DNA of 64,000 nt from Ophiodon elongatus (lineage: Eukaryota > Chordata > Actinopteri > Perciformes > Hexagrammidae). The notes under the pieces were generated by a model, which saw nothing but the letters and a program-made list of their open reading frames with translations, searched no databases and was not told the origin of the DNA. Location: the NCBI GenBank assembly GCA_016806645.1, contig JACSYO010001620.1:1-64000 (forward strand). Reading direction: 5' to 3'. How positions within the stretch are numbered: position 1 is the first letter of the stretch; each line of letters opens with the position of its first letter. The translations under genes and the position numbers were made by a program. Positions 24,430 through 37,295 of the stretch are shown piece by piece.

Positions 24430-27400
24430 AGAAGATGTCCATGGATGTCCATGTAGCGGAAGATGTCCTTGTGGCAGAAGATGTCCATGGATGTCCATGT
24501 ATCGGAAGATGTCCATGTGTCAGAAGATGTCAATGTGGCAGAAGATGTCCATGTGTCATAAGATGTCCATGTGGCAGAATATGTCCAAGAGGAAGAAGAT
24601 GTCCAAGTGGCAGAAGATGTCCATGAGGCAGAATATGTCCAGTGCAGAGTAAAAAAGAAGATGTCCATGGGGCAGAACATGTCCATGGATGTCCTGTGGC
24701 AGAATATGTCCATGTGGCAGATGATGTCCATGAGGCAGAAGATGTCCATGTGGCAGAAGATGTCCAAGTGGCAGAAGATGTCCAAGAGGCAGAAGATGTC
24801 CATGTGGCAGAAGATGTCCATGGATGTCCATGTAGTGGAAGATGTCCTTGTGGCAGAGGATGTCCATGGATGTCCATGTAGCGGAAGATGTCCATGTGGC
24901 AGAAGATGTCCATGTGGAAGAAGATGTCCTTGAGGCAGAAGATGTCCATGTGGCAGAAGATGTCCATGGATGTCCAAGTGGCAGAAGATGTCCATGTGGC
25001 AGAAGATGTCCATGTGGCAGAAGATGTCCATGGGGCAGAACTTGTCCATGGATGTCCATTTGGCAGAAGATGTCCATGTGGCAGATGATGTGCAAGTGGC
25101 AGAAGATGTCCATGTGGCAGAATATGTCCATGTTGCAGATGATGTCCATTAAAAAAAAGAAGATGTCCATGGGGCAGAATATGTCCGTGGATGTCCATGT
25201 AGCGGAAGATGTCCATGTGGCAGAAGATGTCCATGTGTCCATGTGGCAGATGATGTGCAAGTGGCAAAAGATGTCCATGTGGCAGAAGATGTCCATGAGG
25301 AAGAAGATGTCCAATTGGCAGAAGATGTTCATGTGGCAGAAGATGTCCATGTGTCCATCTGGCAGAAGATGTACATGTGGAAGAAGAATATGTCCGTGTG
25401 GCAAAAGATGTCCAGGTGGCAGAAGATGTCCATGTGGCAGAAGATGTTCAAGTGGCAGAAGATGTACATGTGGCAGAAGATGTCCGTGTGGCAGAAGACG
25501 TCCATGTGGCAGAAGATGTCCATGAGGCAGAAGATGTTCATGTGGCAGAAGATGCCCATGAGGCAGAAGATGTTCATGTGTCCGTGTGGCAGAAGATGTC
25601 CATGTGGCAGAAGATGTCCATGAGGAAGAAGATGTCCAAATGGCAGAAGATGTCAATGTGTCAGAAGATGTCCATGTGTCATAAGATGTCCATGTGGCAG
25701 AATATGTCCAAGAGGAAGAAGATGTCCAAGTGGCAGAAGATGTCCATGAGGCAGAATATGTCCACGTTGCAGATGATGTCCATTAAAAAAAAGAAGATGT
25801 CCATGGGGCAGAACATGTCCATGGATGTCCGTGTGGCAGAAGATGTCCATGTGGCAGAAGATGTCCATGTGGCAGAAGATGTCCAAGTGGCAGAAGATGT
25901 CCATGAGGCAGAAGATGTTCATGTGGCAGAAGATGTCCATGTGGTAGAAGATGTCCATGTGGCAGAATATTTCCATGAGGAAGAAGATGTCCAAATGGAA
26001 GAAGATGTCCATGTGGCAGAAGATGTCCATGGATGTCCACGTAGCGGAAGATGTCCTTGTGGCAGAAGATGTCCATGGATGTCCATGTAGCGGAAGATGT
26101 CCATGTGGCAGAAGATGTCCATGTGGAAGAAGATGTCCTTGAGGCAGAAGATGTCCATGTGGAAGAAGATGTCCTTGAGGCAGAAGATGTCCATGTGGCA
26201 GAAGATGTCCATGGATATCCAAGTGGCAGAAGATGTCCATGTGGCAGAAGATGTCCATGTGGCAGAAGATGTCCATGGGGCAGAACTTGTCCATGGATGT
26301 CCATTTGGCAGAAGATGTCCATGTGGCAGATGATGTGCAAGTGGCAGAAGATGTCCATGTGGCAGAATATGTCCATGTTGCAGATGATGTCCATTAAAAA
26401 AAAGAAGATGTCCATGGGGCAGAATATGTCCGTGGATGTCCATGTAGCGGAAGATGTCCATGTGGCAGAAGATGTCCATGTGTCCATGTGGCAGATGATG
26501 TGCAAGTGGCAAAAGATGTCCATGTGGCAGAAGATGTCCATGAGGAAGAAGATGTCCAATTGGCAGAAGATGTTCATGTGGCAGAAGATGTCCATGTGTC
26601 CATCTGGCAGAAGATGTACATGTGGAAGAAGAATATGTCCGTGTGGCAAAAGATGTCCAGGTGGCAGAAGATGTCCATGTGGCAGAAGATGTTCAAGTGG
26701 CAGAAGATGTACATGTGGCAGAAGATGTCCGTGTGGCAGAAGACGTCCATGTGGCAGAAGATGTCCATGAGGCAGAAGATGTTCATGTGGCAGAAGATGC
26801 CCATGAGGCAGAAGATGTTCATGTGTCCGTGTGGCAGAAGATGTCCATGTGGCAGAAGATGTCCATGAGGAAGAAGATGTCCAAATGGCAGAAGATGTCA
26901 ATGTGTCAGAAGATGTCCATGTGTCATAAGATGTCCATGTGGCAGAATATGTCCAAGAGGAAGAAGATGTCCAAGTGGCAGAAGATGTCCATGAGGCAGA
27001 ATATGTCCACGTTGCAGATGATGTCCATTAAAAAAAAGAAGATGTCCATGGGGCAGAACATGTCCATGGATGTCCGTGTGGCAGAAGATGTCCATGTGGC
27101 AGAAGATGTCCATGTGGCAGAAGATGTCCAAGTGGCAGAAGATGTCCATGAGGCAGAAGATGTTCATGTGGCAGAAGATGTCCATGTGGTAGAAGATGTC
27201 CATGTGGCAGAATATTTCCATGAGGAAGAAGATGTCCAAATGGAAGAAGATGTCCATGTGGCAGAAGATGTCCATGGATGTCCACGTAGCGGAAGATGTC
27301 CTTGTGGCAGAAGATGTCCATGGATGTCCATGTAGCGGAAGATGTCCATGTGGCAGAAGATGTCCATGTGGAAGAAGATGTCCTTGAGGCAGAAGATGTC

Positions 27401-27880
27401 CATGTGGAAGAAGATGTCCTTGAGGCAGAAGATGTCCATGTGGCAGAAGATGTCCATGGATGTCCAAGTGGCAGAAGATGTCCATGTGGCAGAAGATGTC
27501 CATGTGGCAGAAGATGTCCATGGGGCAGAACTTGTCCATGGATGTCCATTTGGCAGAAGATGTCCATGTGGCAGATGATGTGCAAGTGGCAGAAGATGTC
27601 CATGTGGCAGAATATGTCCATGTTGCAGATGATGTCCATTAAAAAAAAGAAGATGTCCATGGGGCAGAATATGTCCGTGGATGTCCATGTAGCGGAAGAT
27701 GTCCATGTGGCAGAAGATTTCCATGTGTCCATGTGGCAGATGATGTGCAAGTGGCAAAAGATGTCCATGTGGCAGAAGATGTCCATGAGGAAGAAGATGT
27801 CCAATTGGCAGAAGATGTTCATGTGGCAGAAGATGTCCATGTGTCCATCTGGCAGAAGATGTACATGTGGAAGAAGAATA
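24430..27880. repeat. Three tandem copies of a ~1.25-kb higher-order unit
   Basis: Variant order repeats with an exact 1,245-bp period from about 25,240 through at least 27,390. Examples are 25,243 to 26,488, 25,653 to 26,898 and 26,051 to 27,296. An earlier copy starting near 24,430 is offset by 1,209 bp, that is 36 bp or two units shorter. Copies two and three look nearly identical by eye. Confidence 0.85.
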
Positions 27881-30800
27881 TGTCCGTGTAAAAGATGTCC
27901 AGTGGCAGAATGTCTGTGGCAGAAGATGTGTGCAGAAATCTGTGGGAAGTGTCCGTGTGGCAGAAGATGTATGTGGCAGAAATGTCCATGAGGCAGAAGA
28001 TGTTCATGTGGCAGAAGATGCCCATGAGGCAGAAGATGTTCATGTGTCCATGTGGCAGAAGATGTCCATGTGGCAGAAGATCATAGGAAAAGATGTCAAT
28101 GAGAAGATGTTCATATGGCAGAAGATATATGTCCTCTGGCAGAAGATGTATGTGGCAGAAAATATCCATGTTGCAAAAGATGTCCATGTGGCAGAAGATG
28201 TCATGTGGCAAGATGTCCAATGTAGAAGATGTTGTGGCAGAAGATCCTGTGGCAGAAACATGTGGCAGAAGATGTGCAAGTGGCAGAAGATGTCCATTAA
28301 AAAAAGAAGATGTCCATGTGGCAGAAGATGTCCATGTGTCCATCTGGCAGAAGATGTCCATGTGGCAGAAGATGTCCATGTGTCCATCTGGCAGAAGATG
28401 TTCATGTGGCAGAAGATGTCCATGTGTCCATCTGGCAGAAGACGTACATGTGGCAGAAGAATATGTCCATGTGGCAAAAGATGTCCATGTGGCAGAAGAT
28501 GTCCATGTGGCAGAAGATGTCCATGTGGCAGAAGATGTACATGTGGCAGAAGATATCCATGCGGCAGAAGATGTCCATGTGGCAGAAGATGTCCATTAAA
28601 AAAAAGAAGATGTCCATGTGACAGAAGATGTCCATGGATGTCCATGTAGCGGAAGATGTCCATGTGTCAGAAGATATCCATGAGGCTAAAGATGTCTGTG
28701 TGGCAGAATATGTCCATGTGGCAGAAGATGGCCATGAGGCAGAATACATGCATGTGGCAGAAGATGTCCATGAGGCAGAAGATGTCTATGTGGCAGAAGA
28801 TGTCCATGTGTCCATGTGGCAGAAAATGTCCATGTGGAAGAAGATGTCCATGAGGCAGAAGATATCCATGTGGCAGAAGATGTCCATGGATGTCCATGTG
28901 GCAGAAGATGTCCATGTGGCAGAAGATGTCCATGTGGCAGAAGATGTCCATGTGGCAGAAGATGTCCATTAAAAAAAAGAAGATGTCCATGTGGCAGAAG
29001 ATGTCAAAGTGGCAGAAGATGTACATGTGGCAGAAGATGTCCATGTGGCAGAAGATTTCCATGTGGCAGAAGATTTCCATGTGGCAGAAGATGTGCAAGT
29101 GGCAGAAGATGTCCATTCAAAAAAAGAAGACGTCCATGTGGCAGAAGATGTTCATGGATGTCCATGTAGCGGAAGATGTCCATGTGTCAGAAGATGTCCA
29201 TGTGTCCATCTGGCAGAAGATGTACATGTGGCAGAAGAATATGTCCATGTGGCAAAAGATGTCCATGTGGCAGAAGATTTCCATGTGGCAGAAGATGTCC
29301 AAGTGGCAGAAGATGTACATGTGGCAGAAGATGTCCATGTGGCAGAAGATGTCCATGTGGCAGAAGATGTCCATTTAAAAAAAGAAGATGTCCATGTGGC
29401 AGAAGATGTCCATGGATGTCCATGTAGCGGAAGATGTCCATGTGGCAGATCATGTCCATTCAAAAAAAGAAGATGTCCATGTGGTAGTAGATGTCCATGG
29501 ATGTCCATGTAGCGGAAGATGTCCATGTGTCAGAAGATATCCATGAGGCTAAAGATGTCTGTGTGGCAGAATATGTCCATGTGGCAGAAGATGTCCATGA
29601 GGCAGAATACATGCTTGTGGCAGAAGATGTCCATGAGGCAGAAGATGTCCATGTGGCAGAAGATGTCCATGGATGTCCAAGTGGCAGAAGATGTCCATGT
29701 GGCAGAAGATGTCCATGTGGCAGAAGATGTCCATGGGGCAGAACATGTCCATTAAAAAAAGAAGATTTCCATGTGGCAGAAGATGTCCATGTGGTAGATG
29801 ATGTCCATTAAAAAAAAGATGTCCATGTGGTAGAAGATGTCCATGAGGCTAAAGATGTCTGTGTGGCAGAATATGTCCATGTGGCAGAAGATGTCCATGT
29901 GTCAGAAGATGTCCATGTGTCATAAGATGTCCATGTGGCAGAATATGTCCAAGAGGAAGAAGATGTCCATGTAGCAGAAGTTGTCCATGGATGTCCAAGT
30001 GGCAGAAGATGTCCATGAGGCAGAATACATGCAGAGATGTCATGAGAAGAAATTGTCCATGTGCAGAAGATGTAAGTGGAAGGCAGAGATGTCCATGTCA
30101 GAAGATCCATGAGGAGAAGATGTCCATGCAGAAGATGTCATGGCAGAAGATGTCCATGTTCATATGGAGGATGTCCATGTGGCAGAAGAGCATGATTCCA
30201 AGAGAGATGTCCATGGAAGATGTCCATGTTCTTGGCAGAAGATGTCCATGTGGAAGAAGATGTCCATGAGGCAGAAGATGTCCATGTGGCAGAAGATGTC
30301 CATGTGGCAGAAGATGTCCATGTGGCAGAAGATGTCCATGTGGCAGAAGATGTCCATGGGGCAGAACATGTCCATGGATGTCCATGTGGCAGAAGATGTC
30401 CATGTGGCAGATGATGTGCAAGTGGCAGAAGATGTACATGTGGCAGAAGATGTCCATGTGGCAGAAGATGTCCATGAGGAAGAAGTTGTCCATGTGGCAG
30501 AAGATGTCCATGTGTCCTTGTGGCAGAAGATGTCCATGTGGCAGAAGATGTCCAAGTGGCAGAAGATGTACATGTGGCAGAAGATGTCCATGTGGCAGAA
30601 GATGTCCATGTGGAAGAAGATGTCCATGTGGCAAAAGATGTCCATGTGGCAGAAGATGTCCATGTGGCAGAAGATGTCCATGAGGCAGAAGATGTTCATG
30701 TGGCAGAAGATGTCCATGAGGCAGAAGATGTATGTGTCCATGTGGCAGAAGATGTCCATGTGGCAGAAGATGTCCATGTGGCAGAAGATGTCCAAGTGGC

Positions 30801-32640
30801 AGAAGATGTTCATGTGGCAGAAGATGTCCATGTGTCCATTGGCAGAAGATGTCCATGTGGCAGAAGATGTCCATGTGGCAGAAGATGTCCATGTGGCAGA
30901 AGATGTCCAAGTGGCAGAAGATGTACATGTGTCCATCTGGCAGAAGATGTACATGTGGCAGAAGAATATGTCCATGTGGCAAATGATGTCCATGTGGCAG
31001 AAGATGTCCATGTGGCAGAAGATGTCCAAGTGGCAGAAGATGTACATGTGTCCATCTGGCAGAAGATGTACATGTGGCAGAAGAATATGTCCATGTGGCA
31101 AATGATGTCCATGTGGCAGAAGATGTCCATGTGGCAGAAGATGTCCAAGTGGCAGAAGATGTACATGTGGCAGAAGATGTCCATGTGGCAGAAGATGTCC
31201 ATGTGGCAGAAGATGTCCATTAAAAAAAGAAGATGTCCATGTGGCAGAAGATGTCCATGTGGCAGAAGATGTCCATTAAAAAAAAGAAGATGTCAATGTG
31301 GTAGAAGATGTCCATGGATGTCCATGTAGCGGAAGATGTCCATGTGTCAGAAGATATCCATGAGGCTAAAGATGTCTGTGTGGCAGAATATGTCCATGTG
31401 GCAGAAGATGTCCATGAGGCAGAATACATGCATGTGGCAGAAGATGTCCATGAGGCAGAAGATGTCCATGTGGCAGAAGATGTCCATGTGTCCATGTGGC
31501 AGAAAATGTCCATGTGGAAGAAGATGTCCATGAGGCAGAAGATGTCCATGTGGCAGAAGATGTCCATGGATGTCCAAGTGGCAGAAGATGTCCATGTGGC
31601 AGAAGATGTCCATGTGGCAGAAGATGTCCATGGTCAGAACATATCCATGGATGTCCATGTGGCAGAAGATGTCCATGTGGCAGATTATGTGCAAGTGGCA
31701 GAAGATGTCCATGTGGCAGAATATGTCCATGTTGCAGATGATGTACATTAAAAAAAGAAGATGTCCATGGGGCAAAACATGTCCATGGATGTCCATGTGG
31801 CAGAAGATGTCCATGTGGCAGAAGATGTTCATGTGGCAGAAGATATCCATGCGGCAGAATATGTCCATGTGGCAGAATATGTCCATGAGGAAGAAGATGT
31901 CCAAATGGCAGAAGATGTTCATGTGTCCTTGTGGCAGAAGATGTCAACGTGGCAGAAGATGTCCATGAGGCAGAAGATGTTCATGTGGCAGAAGATGTCC
32001 ATGTGGCAGAACATGTCCATGTGGCAGAATATGTCGATGTGGCAGAATATGTCCATGAGGAAGAAGATGTCCTAATAGCAGAAGATGTTCATGTGGCAGA
32101 AGATGTCCATGGATGTCCATGTAGCGGAAGATGTCCATGTGTCAGAAGATATCCATGAGGCTAAAGATGTCTGTGTGGCAGAATATGTCCATGTGGCAGA
32201 AGATGTCCATGTGTCAGAAGATGTCCATGTGTTATAAGATGTCCATGTGGCAGAATATGTCCAAGAGGAAGAAGATGTCCAAATGGCAGAAGATTTCCAT
32301 GTGGCAGAAGTTGTCCATGGATGTCCAAGTGGCAGAAGATGTACATGTGGCAGAAGATGTCCATGTGGCAGAAGATGTCCAAGTGGCAGAAGATGTACAT
32401 GTGGCAGAAGATGTCCATGTGGCAGAAGATGTGCAAGTGGCAGAAGATGTCCATGGATGTCCATGTAGCGGAAGATGTCCATGTGTCAGAAGATATCCAC
32501 GAGGCTAAAGATGTCTGTGTGGCAGAATATGTCCATGTGGCAGAAGATGTCCATGAGGCAGAATACATGCATGAGGCAGAAGATATCCATGTGGCAGAAG
32601 ATGTCCATGTGTCCATGTGGCAGAAGATGTCCAATTGGCA

Positions 32641-35600
32641 GACGATGATGTCCATGTGAAAGATGAAGATGTCCATGGATGTCCATGTGGCAGAAGATAT
32701 CCATGGATGTCCATGTGGCAGAAGATGTCCATGAGACCGAAGATGTCCGTGTGACCATGTGGCAGAAGATGTCCATGTGGCAGAAGAAGATGTCCATGGA
32801 TGTCCATGTGGCAGAAGAAGATGTCCATGTGGCAGAAGATGTCCATGTGGCAGAATATGTCGATGTGGCAGAAGATGTCCATGTGTCCATCTGGCAGACG
32901 ATGTCCATGTGGCAGAAGATGTCCATGGATGTCCATGTGACAGAAGATGTCCATGGATGTCCATGTGGCAGAAGATGTCCATGGATTTCCAAGTGGCAGA
33001 TTAAGATGTCCAAGTGGCAGAAGATGTCCACTTGGCAGAAGAAGTCCACTTGGCAGAATATGTCCAATGGGCAGAATATATCCATGTTTCAGAAGATGTC
33101 CATGGATGTCCACTTGACAGAAGATGTCTACTTGGCAGAAGATGTCCACTTGGCAGAAGATGTCCATCTGGCAGAAGATGTCCATGGATGTCCAAGAGGC
33201 AGAAGATGTCCACATGGCAGAAGATGTCCATGAGGCAGAAGATGTCCACTTCGCAGTAGATGATGTCCATATGGCAGAAAAATATGTCCATGGATGTCCA
33301 TGTAGCAGAATAAGATCTCCATGGATGTCCATGTGGCAGATTAAGATGTCCATGTGGCAGAAGATGATGTCCATGTTAAAGAAGAAGATGTCCATGGATG
33401 TCCATGTGGCAGAAGATATCCATGGATGTCCATGTGGCAGAAGATGTCCATTAGACCGAAGATGTCCATGTGTCCATGTGGCAGAAGATGTCCATGTGGC
33501 AGAAGAAGATTTCCATGGATGTCCATGTGGCAGAAGATGTCCATGGGTATCCATGTGGCAGAAGATGTCCATGTGGCAGAAGAAGATTTCCATGTGGCAG
33601 AAGAAGATGTCCATGTGGCAGAAGATGTCCATGGATGTCCATGTGGCAGAAGATGTCCATGGATTTCCAAGTGGCAGAATAAGATGCCCATGTGGCAGAA
33701 GATGCAGAAGATGTCCACTTGGCAGAATATGTCCATGGGGCAGAAGAAGATTTCCATGTGGCAGAAGAAGATGTCCATGTGACAGAAGATGTCCACGGAT
33801 GTCCATGTGGCAGAAGATGTCCATGGATTTCCAAGTGGCAGAATAAGATGCCCATGTGGCAGAAGATGCAGAAGATGTACACTTGGCAGAATATGTCCAT
33901 GGGGCAGAATATGTTCATTTCTCAGAAGATGTCCATGGATGTCCACTTAGCAGAAGATGTCCATGTGGCAGAAGATGTCCATGGATGTCCAAGAGGCAGA
34001 AGATGTCAACTTGGCAGAAGATTTCCATGTGGCAGAAGATGTCCTTGGATGTACAAGAGCCAGAAGATGTCCACATGGCAGAAGATGTCCATGAGGAAGA
34101 AAATGTCCACTTGGCAGAAGATGTCCACTTGGCAGAAGATATCCATGTGGCATAAGATGTCCATGGATGTCCAAGAGGCAGAAGATGACCATCTGGCAGA
34201 AGATTTCCACTTGGCAGAAGATGTCCACTTGGCAGTAGATGATGTTCATGTGGCAGAAGAATATGTCCATGGATGTCCATGTAGCAGAATAAGATCTCCA
34301 TGGATGTCCATGTGGCAGAATAAAATGTCTATGTGGCAGAAGATGTCCACGTGGCAGAAGATGATGTCCATGTGGCAGAAGATGTCCAAATGGCAGAAGA
34401 TGTCCATGTCGCAGAAGATGTCCATGGATGTCCATGTGGCAGAAGATGTCCATGGATGTCCATGTGGCAGATGAAGATGTCATTGTGGCAGTAGACGTCC
34501 AAGTGGCAGAAGATGTCCATGGATGTCCATGTGGCAGAAGAAGATGTCCATGTGGCAGAAGATGTCAATGGATGTCCACTTGGCAGAAGATGTCCACTTG
34601 ACAGAAGATGTCGATGTGGCAGAAGATGTCCATGGATGTCCAAGAGGCAGAAGATGTACACTTGGCAGAAGATGTCCACTTGACAGAAGATGTCGATGTG
34701 GCAGAAGATGTCCATGGATGTCCAAGAGGCAGAAGATGTCCACTTGGCAGAAGATGTCCATGTGGAAGAAGAAGATGTCCATGGATGTCCATGTGGCAGA
34801 AGAAGATGTCCATGTGGCAGAAGATGTCCGTGTGACAGAAGAAGATGTCCATGTGGCAGAAGATGTCCATGGATGTCCATGTGGCAGAAGATGTCCATGT
34901 GGCAGAAGATGTCCATGGACGTCCATGTGACAGAAGATGTCAATGGATGTCCATGTGGCAGTAGATGTCCATGGATTTCCAAGTGGCAGAATAAGATGTC
35001 CATGTGGCAGAAGATGCAGAAGATGTCCACTTGGCAGAATATGTCCATGGGGCAGAATATGTTCATTTCTCAGAAGATGTCCATGGATGTCCACTTGGCA
35101 GAAGATGTCCACTTGGCAGAAGATTTCCATGTGGCAGAAGATGTCCACGGATGTCCAAGAGCCAGAAGATGTCCACATGGCAGAAGATGTCCATGAGGAA
35201 GAAAATGTCCACTTGGCAGAAGATGTCCACTTGGCAGAAGATGTCAACTTGGCAGAAGATGTCCACTTGGCAGAAGATGATGTCCATGTGGCAGAAGAAT
35301 ATGTCCATGTGGCAGAATATGTCCATGGATGTCCATGTGGCAGAAGATGTCCATGTGGCAGAATAAGATGTCCATGTGGCAGAAGATGATGTCCATGTGA
35401 AAGAAGAAGATGTCCATGGATTTCCATGTGGCAGAAGATATCCATGGATGTCCATGTGGCAGAAGATGTCCATGAGACCGAAGATGTCCGTGTGTCCATG
35501 TGGCAGAAGAAGATTTCCATGGATGTCCATGTGTCAGAAGATGTCCATTGGTATCCATGTGGCAGAAGATGTCCATGTGGCAGAAGAAGATTTCCATGTG

Positions 35601-37295
35601 GCAGAAGAAGATGTCCATGTGGCAGAAGATGTCCATGGATGTCCATGTGGCAGAAGATGTCCATGGATTTCCAAGTGGCAGAATAAGATGCCCATGTGGC
35701 AGAAGATGTCGATGGATGTCCAAGAGGCAGAAGATGTCCACTTGGCATAAGATGTCCATGAGGCAGAAGATGTCCATGGGGCAGAAGATGTCCATGTGGC
35801 AGAAGATGTCTATGTGGCAGAAGATGTCAATGGATTTCCATGTGGCAGAAGATGTCCATGAATGTAAAAGTGGCAGAAGATGTCAATGTTGCAGAAGATG
35901 TACATGGATGTCCAAGTGGCTGAATATGTCCATGTGGAAGAAGATGTCCACTTGGCAGAAGAAGATGTACATGTGGCAGAAGATGTCCACGTGGCAGAAG
36001 ATGTCCATGTGGCAGAAGATGTCCCTGGATGTCCATGTGGCAGAAGAAGATGTCCATGTGGCAGAAGATGATGTCCATGTGGCAGAAGAAGATTTCCAAG
36101 TGGCAGAAGAATATGTCCACGTGGCAGAAGATGTCCATGGATGTCCATGTGGCAGAAGATGTCCCTGTGGCAGAAGATGTCCACGTGGCAGAAGATGATG
36201 TCCATGTGGCAGAATAAGATGTCCATGGATGTCCATGTGGCAGAAGATGTCCATCTATGTCCATATGGCAGAATATGTCCATGTGGCAGAATATGTCCAT
36301 GGATGTCCATGTGGCAGAATATGTCCATGTGGCAGAAGAAGATGTCCATGGATGTCCATATGGCAGAATATGTCCATGGATGTCCATGTGGCAGAATATG
36401 TCCATGGATGTCCATGTGGCACAATATGTCCATGTGGCAGAAGAAGATGTTCATGTATGTCCATGTGGCAGAAGATGTCCATGTGGCAGAAGAAGATGTA
36501 CATGTGGCAGAAGATGTCCATGTGGCAGAAGAAGATGTACATGTGGCAGAAGATGTCCATGTGGCAGAAGATATCCACCTGGCAGAAGATTTCCACTTGG
36601 CAGAAGATGTCCACTTGGCAGTAGATGATGCCCAAGAGGCAGAAGATGTCCACCTGGCAGAAGATGTCCACTTGGCAGTAGATGATGTCCATGTGGCAGA
36701 AGAATATGTCCATGGATGTCCATGTAGCAGAATAAGATCTCCATGGATGTCCATGTGGCAGAAGATGTCCATGTGGCAGAATAAGATGTCCATGTGGCAG
36801 AAGATGTCCATGTGGCAGAAGTTGATGTCCATGTGAAAGAAGAAGATGTACATGGATGTCCATGTGGCAGAAGATGTCCATGGATGTCCAAGAGTCAGAA
36901 GATGTCCACATGGTAGAAGATGTCCATGAGACAGAAGATGTCCACTTGGCAGAAGATGTCCACTTGTTAGAAGATGTCCATGTGGCAGAAGATGTTCATT
37001 GATGTCCAAGAGGCAGAAGATGTCCACCTGGCAGAACATGTCCACTTGGCAGAAGATGTCCACTTGGCAGTAGATGATGTCCATGTGGCAGAAGAATATG
37101 TCCATTGATGTCCATGTAGCAGAATAAGATCTCCATGGATGTCCATGTGGCAGAAGAAGATGTCCATGAGGCAGAAGATGTCCATGGATGTCCATGTGGC
37201 AGAAGATTTCCTTGAGTCAGAAGATGTCCATGGGTGTCCATGTGGCAGAAGAAGATGTCCATGTGGCAGAAGAAGATTTCCATGTGGCAGAAGAG
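32641..37295. repeat. Giant 18-bp satellite array, domain B
   Basis: The same satellite family but a different variant spectrum. Cacttggcagaag units, gcagaagaagatg (3-bp gain) units, gcagaataagatctcc units and frequent ccatggatgtcc doublets replace the A-run and gaggct variants typical of domain A. The longest open frames of the window lie here on the minus strand (461 codons at 35,810-37,195; 439 codons at 32,505-33,824), again as by-products of the repeat. The array ends abruptly at gcagaagagaaagtacg. Confidence 0.95.

Larger units (their letters stand above)
16604..32640. repeat. Giant 18-bp satellite array, domain A
   Basis: About 16 kb of head-to-tail units of gaagatgtccatgtggca. Common variants change gtggca to gaggca, gtgtca, atggca or ttggca, or gaagat to gaatat. 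Length variants include an 8-bp gain (ccatgtgtccatg), a 10-bp gain (ccatggatgtccatg) and an A-run form (ccattaaaaaaaagaagat). The A-run form occurs roughly 35-40 times and only in this domain. Because the unit is six codons without a stop, all six frames are open. They encode repeats of VAEDVH, MWQKMS and CGRRCP on plus, and MDIFCH, HGHLLP and WTSSAT on minus. The mixed 8/10/18-bp variants switch frames freely, which argues against protein coding. Confidence 0.97.

Noticed and set aside
35810..37195. 461-codon minus-strand open frame
   Set aside because: Lies wholly in the 18-bp satellite where all frames are open.
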